From NCBI GenBank assembly GCA_946644025.1, contig CAMPCG010000082.1:1-9946 (forward strand): 9,946 nt of DNA. The letters are read 5' to 3'. Below the pieces are notes generated by a model. It searched no databases. It was not told the DNA's origin and was given only the letters and a program-made list of their open reading frames with translations. Positions 6,178 through 9,946 of the stretch are shown here, piece by piece; the first letter of the stretch is position 1; each line of letters opens with the position of its first letter. The translations under genes were made by a program, and so were the position numbers. Source of the stretch: an uncultured Prevotellaceae bacterium. GTDB lineage: Bacteria; Bacteroidota; Bacteroidia; Bacteroidales; Bacteroidaceae.

Positions 6178-8193
6178 CTAATAAATGACTACGCCCCCGT
6201 TGGGCTGAATGGTTATCCTGGCCTGTTGCTTCTTGTCTCGTTTTATCGGCGTTACTGCCACGCCGGCGGTGTTGCCTTTCTTGTCGGCCCAGTCGTTGAG
6301 CTGTTGCAGTGTCGCCGTGGGGTCAAACATGTCGAGGGTCAGCGTGAGCTTCAGTGGCTCGGCCGTGGCGTTCAGTCCGGCCACGTACCACTGGCTGCCG
6401 TGGCGGCGGGCCATCACGACGTATCGGCCCGGGTAGCCGCAAATGAAGCGTGTCTCGTCCCAGGTGGTGGGTATGGTCTTGAGGAAGTCCAGCTCCGCCT
6501 GTGGCAGCTCGTCGAGGTTGTTGGGCTGCATGGCGATACACTGTACGGCCGTCTGGTTGGTGAAGGCCGAGGCTATCTCGAAGGCGTCGGTGGTCATGCG
6601 CTGGTGGCGGCTCTTGTTGTCCTTCGACAGGTATCTGTTCATGATTACGCCGCCCCAGTCCATTGCTCCCACGGCATTGCGGCAGAAGGGGTGCATGGTC
6701 AGGTCGAAGGGCTCGCGGCGTGCTGCAGCGTCGTTGAAGAACACGTTCTCCGATGCCAGTACGGCCTCGCTGGCCACGTAGTTGGGGTACATGCGCTCCC
6801 ATCCGCGGGGCAGTGTGCATCCGTGGAAGATGACCTGCAGGCCATAGCGGTTGGCGTCGTAGAGTATGTCCTCGTAGAGCTTCATCGTCTCCTGCTTGTC
6901 GCCGCCAAAGAAGTCCACCTTGATGCCCCTGACGCCAATCTTCTTCATCCAGGCCATCTCGCGGTCGCGGGCATAGCCGGTATTCATGCAGTCGCGTGGT
7001 GTCTGCGGAGCGTCGTTCTCATAGCCGTTGCTGTTGTACCACAGCATCAGCCCTACGCCCTTCGACTGGGCATAGCGCGCGAGCTGCTCTATGCGGTCGC
7101 GGCCTATGTTCTGGTCCCACCAGTTGTCCACCAGACACAGCTCGTAGCCCATTGCCGATGCCAGGTCGATGAAGCGCACCTGGTCGTCGTAGTTGATGCT
7201 ATTGTCCTGCCAGATGAGCCAGCTCCAGGTGTAGCGTCCGCCCTCATACTGCTTTGTGGGCTCGTAGAGGGGCTCCACCACGTCGTAGGCGATGGTTGTC
7301 TCGACGATGGGCTTGAGCGTGGCGCCCACGGTGATGGTGCGCCAGGGTGTGGCGCCAGGCAGGGCAATGCCGGCGAAGGCATCTCCGCGCCCGTTGTTCT
7401 CGCCCGCCATGGGGTAGGCTATGGTGTAGGCCTTAGAGACGGGTGAATAGTCGCTCAGGTGGGCGCCGCAATAGTGGCTGCTCACGCCAGTTTCACTAAT
7501 CAGTACCCACGATTTTTTGTTTGCTTCTTTTCCTTGAGAGTAATCAGCTCCCTCTCCCTGGGAGGGGGTAGGGGGGAGGCTGAACAGGCAGGGGAAGGTG
7601 TAGCCCTGTCCGTACTGCGACTTTGCCGTCATGGGTGCGTCGGCGGTGTACTCCTCCTCATAGCTGGGCTTTGTCCGTTCCCATCCCACCATGGCTGCGC
7701 TCTGCGGGGTGAGGAAGGTGGTGGTGCCTTCGGGCAGACGGAAGGCCGTGGCCTCGCTGTAGACGACGGCCGACTTGGGGTTGTCGCCCTTCTGGCGGGG
7801 TATGAGGTAGCGGAAGGCTACGTCGTTGTCCGACACGGAAAACTCCATCGACATCTTCTGCCCCCCGGCGTTCTCGAAGTCCACGGTGAGCAGCGTGGCC
7901 ACATAGCGTATATGCGACTGCTTCGCCTGGCGCATTTCATACGTCTGGTCAATCTGCCGGGCTGAGGTGTTGACAATCTTCAGCCCCCGGGTGAAGTCGC
8001 CAAAGTCGGCCTTGAACCCCACGGCCGAGGGCAGCACCATCTGCCGGCCCTCCAGGCTGACGCTGTAGGTAGCCAGTCCGCCCTCGTCGCTGACGGCGAC
8101 GGTGAGCTGTCCGCCGGGAGAAGAAACAGTGGCCTCGCGGGCCTGAACGCTAAAGGAGATGGAAAGGGCGAAGAGCAGTAGTAATTTCTTCAT
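6178..8193 (-). CDS. Secreted glycoside hydrolase family 97 (retaining, alpha-galactosidase-like)
   Basis: 671 aa. A periplasmic or secreted alpha-glycosidase. Signal peptide MKKLLLLFALSISFSVQA (1-18); N-terminal beta-sandwich about 20-290; (beta/alpha)8 catalytic barrel about 300-560 (YTWSWLIWQDNSINYDDQ, VDNWWDQNIGRDRI); C-terminal beta domain to 671. The sequence GIKVDFFGGDKQ carries D427 where retaining GH97 enzymes have their nucleophile. E482 in VLASEN lies 55 residues later, the same D-to-E spacing I recall for the retaining Bacteroides thetaiotaomicron alpha-galactosidase (D415/E470). Inverting SusB-type enzymes lack the Asp, so alpha-galactosidase or a related retaining activity is more likely than SusB alpha-glucosidase; the substrate is not proven. 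Residues about 205-227 look like an in-frame insertion of a GC-rich palindrome. No susC/susD neighbours are in the window, and no clear promoter is seen upstream. Confidence 0.93.
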   Translation of the reverse strand: MKKLLLLFALSISFSVQAREATVSSPGGQLTVAVSDEGGLATYSVSLEGRQMVLPSAVGFKADFGDFTRGLKIVNTSARQIDQTYEMRQAKQSHIRYVATLLTVDFENAGGQKMSMEFSVSDNDVAFRYLIPRQKGDNPKSAVVYSEATAFRLPEGTTTFLTPQSAAMVGWERTKPSYEEEYTADAPMTAKSQYGQGYTFPCLFSLPPTPSQGEGADYSQGKEANKKSWVLISETGVSSHYCGAHLSDYSPVSKAYTIAYPMAGENNGRGDAFAGIALPGATPWRTITVGATLKPIVETTIAYDVVEPLYEPTKQYEGGRYTWSWLIWQDNSINYDDQVRFIDLASAMGYELCLVDNWWDQNIGRDRIEQLARYAQSKGVGLMLWYNSNGYENDAPQTPRDCMNTGYARDREMAWMKKIGVRGIKVDFFGGDKQETMKLYEDILYDANRYGLQVIFHGCTLPRGWERMYPNYVASEAVLASENVFFNDAAARREPFDLTMHPFCRNAVGAMDWGGVIMNRYLSKDNKSRHQRMTTDAFEIASAFTNQTAVQCIAMQPNNLDELPQAELDFLKTIPTTWDETRFICGYPGRYVVMARRHGSQWYVAGLNATAEPLKLTLTLDMFDPTATLQQLNDWADKKGNTAGVAVTPIKRDKKQQARITIQPNGGVVIY
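7511..7580. repeat. Palindromic GC-rich repeat inserted in frame in the GH97 gene
   Basis: Within the GH97 coding sequence, 7547-7580 contains an imperfect palindrome (CCTCTCCC at 7551-7558 facing GGGAGGGG a few bases on) followed by a G-run. It is flanked at 7511-7546 by an AT-rich stretch unlike the rest of the gene. Translated on the coding strand it gives the low-complexity LPPTPSQGEG followed by ADYSQGKEANKK, between the conserved YTFPCLF and SWVLISETGV segments of GH97. The peptide PPTPSQGEG recurs in unrelated Bacteroidetes proteins from what I recall, where it comes from a dispersed palindromic repeat. Confidence 0.65.
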
Positions 8194-8507
8194 AATGTCG
8201 TGTTTACAAGTTATCTATAGTAGTAACTCTAAAACAGCCAGTTTATTATACTTCTGCCCCCGAATCTTTTGCGCCCGCCAAGCCATGTGTCAAAAAAAAA
8301 CGAATCAATAGGCTTGATGCCCTGCAGCCGACTTACGGCCTCGATGAGTCGGCCTGTTTGCGGGGCAAGGGATGGGGTGTTCATGCTGTCAGTCGTTTGT
8401 TGAGTTGTCGTGTATTCATTGCCTTGACGTAGCTGCGCGGTCGTTTGGCGTGAAAATAATGGGAACTATATACCTGTTGGCAGTAACCTCCAATAGTGTA
8501 TAGAGAT
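8194..8507. other. Intergenic region of about 390 nt between GH97 and the HEPN gene, little coding evidence
   Basis: The gap runs to 8581; its right end holds the terminator described separately. The rest has lower GC than the GH97 gene and no recognisable RNA gene. I could not find a full TTTG-N19..21-TAnnTTTG promoter for GH97 here. On the minus strand it contains a short open frame (8229-8384), described separately, overlapped by the end of another open frame stopping at 8381. A run of nine A residues is at 8292-8300. Confidence 0.6.
8229..8384 (-). CDS. Possible small hypothetical ORF, maybe a gene remnant
   Basis: 51 codons from the ATG at 8384 to a TAG at 8231-8229, starting MNTPSLAPQTGRLIEAVSRL and ending RSIINWLF. 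I do not recognise it. Its ATG overlaps by ATGA the stop of a preceding minus-strand frame that ends with the peptide YVKAMNTRQLNKRLTA, the kind of junction seen in real coupled genes. A run of nine T (8300-8292 on this strand) encodes FFF at residues 29-31 and would be a frameshift hotspot. No promoter is tied to it. It could be a decayed fragment of an accessory gene or chance. Confidence 0.2.
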   Translation of the reverse strand: MNTPSLAPQTGRLIEAVSRLQGIKPIDSFFFDTWLGGRKRFGGRSIINWLF

Positions 8508-8542
8508 AAAAAAATGAGCAACCTTTCTTGGGCTGCTCATTT
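8508..8542 (-). terminator. Rho-independent terminator of the MNT-HEPN operon
   Basis: AAATGAGCA (8512-8520) and TGCTCATTT (8534-8542) form a 9-bp stem that can be extended by an inner CC/GG pairing. On the minus strand the stem is followed by a run of seven T (8514-8508). It lies about 40 nt beyond the HEPN stop codon. A second T-run at 8548-8554 on the plus strand means it could also act in the other direction, although no plus-strand gene reaches it. Confidence 0.65.
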
Positions 8543-8581
8543 CATGATTTTTTTCATTACTTAGTAGTAGTAAATGCAAAA

Positions 8582-8989
8582 TTATGTGCGCTTTGCTAAA
8601 TCTTCGACGGCGGAGATAAAAGCCTCAGCCTTGGGCAACAAATAGGCTATACTGCTGGCATCCCTGAAAGCGTATGCCTCATAATCGCTTGCTTGACGTT
8701 GATTGAACAAGTCTGCCAGTGTGGCACCGTGTTCAATATCAAGGAGTCCTTTGCGGATGAACTCCATTGAAATCATGGCCTTGACACCATTATGAGTAGA
8801 TGCGTTTATTTGCTTTGCCGTCAGTAGACCACGCGCTGCATTGAAGCAAGCATAGTAGAGGCGCGTGACGGCACCGTTATAGTAACCTCCGTCGCGCAGG
8901 TATTTAGCCTCTTCGACTGACTCATGAGCTCGTTCGAAATAGTAAGCCACGAGGTCGCTACGCTGTTCTGCGGTCATATCTTCTTTCAT
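8582..8989 (-). CDS. HEPN-domain protein, toxin partner of an MNT/HEPN pair
   Basis: 135 aa. HEPN proteins paired with minimal nucleotidyltransferases are RNase toxins in characterised systems. The all-helical HEPN fold is visible: a first helix (about 10-32, LVAYYFERAHESVEEAKYL), then YYNGAVTRLYYACFNAARGLL (36-56, the typical A-x-R-x-Y-Y-A-x-F-x-A core), H66 in STHNGVKAM, and the RQASDY motif (R98-Y103), which matches the R-x4-Y form of the catalytic loop. I chose the ATG at 8987-8989, which overlaps the MNT stop as ATGA; the frame is open 21 codons further upstream but that part only shadows the MNT gene. A terminator follows. Composition is more AT-rich than the flanking chromosome. Without the classic R-x4-H, RNase activity is plausible but not certain. 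Confidence 0.82.
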   Translation of the reverse strand: MKEDMTAEQRSDLVAYYFERAHESVEEAKYLRDGGYYNGAVTRLYYACFNAARGLLTAKQINASTHNGVKAMISMEFIRKGLLDIEHGATLADLFNQRQASDYEAYAFRDASSIAYLLPKAEAFISAVEDLAKRT

Positions 8990-9300
8990 AGTAAGACTCC
9001 ATCCCGTTTTACATTCAGATAGAAAGGCGTAATTACACGAGGATTCTCCCACTGTTTGCGGGTCATGACGATAGAATTAATGACGACTCCTGATTGTAAC
9101 TCTATTTCGTATAGTTTTCGGACGATAGAATGTTCCCGCTCCGGAAGGACTCTATCCTCTGGCACGAGGATGAGCAAATCGATGTCGCTGTCTTGACGGG
9201 CATCGCCACGGGCCTCTGAGCCATAGAGAATGGTTTGGGCCTCGGGCATGAAAGCCTGAGTCTGTTCCCTAATGATATTTACAATTTGAGTTCGTTTCAT
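8986..9300 (-). CDS. MNT-type minimal nucleotidyltransferase, antitoxin partner
   Basis: 104 aa. A DNA polymerase beta-superfamily minimal nucleotidyltransferase; in studied MNT/HEPN pairs it silences the HEPN toxin by transferring AMP to a Tyr near the toxin active site. The motif GSEARGDARQDSDID (27-41) is the GS-x10-D-x-D signature, with D39 and D41 as metal ligands. In the following strand (VVINSIVMTRKQWE, 72-85) I see Asn75 rather than a clear third carboxylate, which appears common among small family members. It overlaps HEPN by 4 nt, is the first gene of the operon, and has a strong promoter match upstream, so antitoxin is made before toxin. Lower GC than the neighbours suggests the pair was acquired horizontally. 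Confidence 0.86.
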   Translation of the reverse strand: MKRTQIVNIIREQTQAFMPEAQTILYGSEARGDARQDSDIDLLILVPEDRVLPEREHSIVRKLYEIELQSGVVINSIVMTRKQWENPRVITPFYLNVKRDGVLL

Positions 9301-9348
9301 TTCAGCTGAGTATTGTGGCGTAAATGCCGGTCAGAACTTTGATGCGTG

Positions 9349-9379
9349 CAAAATTACATAATTCTTGGGAAACGGCAAA
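9349..9379 (-). promoter_or_regulatory. Promoter of the MNT-HEPN operon
   Basis: Minus strand TTTG (9379-9376), 19-nt spacer, TAATTTTG (9356-9349), a full match to the Bacteroidetes consensus. Predicted leader about 45 nt to the ATG at 9300. I see no inverted repeat over it that would suggest an operator. Confidence 0.6.
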
Positions 9380-9464
9380 GAAAGTTGGGGGAAAAATGGT
9401 GTCGGTCACACTACCTTCACCTAAATAGATATTAGGAAAAACATTTGGAGTATGTCTTTGTCCT

Positions 9465-9500
9465 CAATAGTAAGGAGGTGATGTCGGGTCGCAACTATTG
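9465..9500. repeat. Inverted repeat, possible decayed relative of the 1931-2000 palindrome
   Basis: CAATAGT (9465-9471) pairs with ACTATTG (9494-9500). The segment from 9469 reads AGTAAGGAGGTGATGTC then GGGTCGCAA, which can be lined up with the left arm at 1931-1959 (AGTAGGAGGCGACGTGTC then CACGTCGCAA) with a few substitutions and a short gap. The resemblance was judged by eye and may be chance. Confidence 0.35.
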
Positions 9501-9547
9501 TGAACAGGCCAAGGGAACGCCCTTTCTGAAAGGGAAATGGGAGGGGG

Positions 9548-9576
9548 CAAAAGTAAAAAAACTTGTTTTACTTTTG
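9548..9576. repeat. Perfect 11-bp AT-rich hairpin
   Basis: CAAAAGTAAAA (9548-9558) and TTTTACTTTTG (9566-9576) are exact reverse complements around a 7-nt loop. It is not followed by a T-run on the plus strand or an adjacent gene end, so a terminator role is not evident; it could be a protein-binding site or the trace of a short inserted element. Confidence 0.55.
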
Positions 9577-9686
9577 AGGGGTTGGATGAAGTTGATGGAA
9601 TGGGTGGTGCTTTGTGTAGGTTGTAACGTATTAATCAGTTTGTCTGGTGCAATTTGTGGGCGATTTTTCGCCGTTTGTCTTCAAAA

Positions 9687-9716
9687 TCCGCCCATATCTT
9701 TGGCGGTTCGGGCGGA
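9687..9716. promoter_or_regulatory. Inverted repeat over the promoter of the last gene, candidate operator
   Basis: TCCGCCC (9687-9693) and GGGCGGA (9710-9716) are perfect reverse complements separated by 16 nt, and they bracket the -33 element at 9699-9702. A regulator bound here would overlap RNA polymerase. An inner GGCGG at 9702-9706 can pair alternatively with CCGCC at 9688-9692. Confidence 0.35.
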
Positions 9717-9730
9717 AATGCTTATTTTTG
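9699..9730 (+). promoter_or_regulatory. Promoter of the exported protein gene at the right edge
   Basis: TTTG at 9699-9702, 20-nt spacer, TATTTTTG at 9723-9730, matching the Bacteroidetes consensus. The predicted leader is about 18 nt. The -33 context TTTGGCGGT is identical to that of the TM2-ruvC promoter (1890-1898). Confidence 0.6.
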
Positions 9731-9751
9731 CACCGTTATTACCTGACTTTT

Positions 9752-9946
9752 ATGAAAACCGATATGCGCATTATTCCAGTTCTTTTCGTCCTCTCGCTGC
9801 TGGTGCCGGTTCAGCCGGGCCGTGCCGCCGAGTCGGCCGACAGCGCTGCCACCGAGATTGTGGTCAGCGACGGCGAGAGCCTTCACGCCGCCCTCCGACA
9901 GGTGCGAGAGTGGCGACGCACGGGCGACGAGCGCCAGCGCCACGGC
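9752..9946 (+). CDS. Exported protein, N-terminal part only; possible beta-helix carbohydrate-active protein
   Basis: The first 65 codons of a gene that continues past the right edge. It begins MKTDMRIIPVLFVLSLLVPV, a signal peptide with a hydrophobic core at about 6-19 and a likely cleavage near the GRAAESA segment (23-29). The mature start reads EIVVSDGESLHAALRQVREW, then RRTGDERQRHG. This resembles the opening of right-handed beta-helix, pectate-lyase-like proteins, in which a strand and a helix with Ser-Leu-x-x-Ala-Leu lead into the first coil. That family assignment rests on a short stretch and is tentative. The start is supported by the promoter 21 nt upstream and by the sharp rise in GC at the ATG. 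Confidence 0.7.
   Translation, partial: MKTDMRIIPVLFVLSLLVPVQPGRAAESADSAATEIVVSDGESLHAALRQVREWRRTGDERQRHG

Larger units (their letters stand above)
9380..9698. other. Intergenic region with several inverted repeats, no convincing gene
   Basis: About 320 nt between the MNT promoter and the promoter of the last gene, low in GC compared with the genes around it. It contains inverted repeats at 9465-9500, 9520-9534 (CCCTTT-CTG-AAAGGG), 9548-9576 and 9659-9672 (GGCGA-TTTT-TCGCC). A plus-strand frame is open from the ATG at 9481 to the window end but is judged non-coding. No tRNA or known RNA family is recognised. Confidence 0.55.

Noticed and set aside
6226..7446. A 406-codon plus-strand open frame antisense to GH97.
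   Set aside because: It is a shadow of the GH97 coding pattern, rich in Val, His and Gly, with no domain.
8577..8584. TAATTTTG on the minus strand overlapping the HEPN stop codon, a possible promoter toward GH97.
   Set aside because: No TTTG or TTG lies 19-21 nt upstream, and a strong terminator for the same direction follows within 40 nt.
9471..9484. Resemblance of the minus strand here (ATCACCTCCTTA) to the 3' end of 16S rRNA.
   Set aside because: The bases before it do not match any further 16S sequence, so it is a short chance match.
9520..9534. Hairpin CCCTTT-CTG-AAAGGG as a terminator.
   Set aside because: No T-run follows on either strand and no gene ends nearby.
9481..9946. A plus-strand frame open from the ATG at 9481 to the window end, preceded by AAGGAGGTG, which matches a Shine-Dalgarno almost perfectly.
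   Set aside because: The SD-like sequence touches the ATG with no spacing, SD use is weak in Bacteroidetes, the peptide has no family features, and after 9752 it becomes an Arg/Pro-rich shadow of the real gene in another frame.

Overview
The window looks like a chromosomal segment of a fairly GC-rich Bacteroidales bacterium, most likely Prevotellaceae-like. Three things point there. The primary sigma factor is a short RpoD that starts directly at region 1.2. The protein families (GH97, DUF5686, TM2-RuvC) are typical of the group. Several intergenic gaps carry the Bacteroidetes promoter pattern TTTG-N19..21-TAnnTTTG. Genus assignment is inference only.

Layout, left to right: a minus-strand block with the start of dnaJ (cut by the window edge), grpE and an RluA-type pseudouridine synthase; a divergent intergenic region with a 70-nt near-perfect hairpin; a plus-strand pair encoding a TM2-domain membrane protein and RuvC; then a minus-strand block with a DUF5686 outer-membrane protein (its 3' end overlaps ruvC), the primary sigma factor rpoD, and a secreted GH97 glycosidase. 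After a roughly 390-nt gap of low coding content comes a minus-strand MNT/HEPN toxin-antitoxin pair with its own promoter and terminator. The last ~450 nt before the final gene are non-coding and rich in inverted repeats, and lead to the first 65 codons of an exported protein on the plus strand.

Most of the genes are housekeeping: chaperone cycle (GrpE/DnaJ), RNA modification (RluA family), Holliday junction resolution (RuvC) and transcription (RpoD). The accessory part is the GH97 enzyme, the toxin-antitoxin cassette (visibly lower GC than its surroundings) and the exported protein at the right edge.

I did not find a clearly new multi-gene system. The most unusual signals are non-coding or insertional: a 29-bp-arm hairpin that would sit at the very 5' end of the TM2-ruvC mRNA; a palindromic GC-rich repeat that appears to have inserted in frame into the GH97 gene; an apparently leaderless promoter for the DUF5686 gene; and an inverted repeat lying over the promoter of the last gene.
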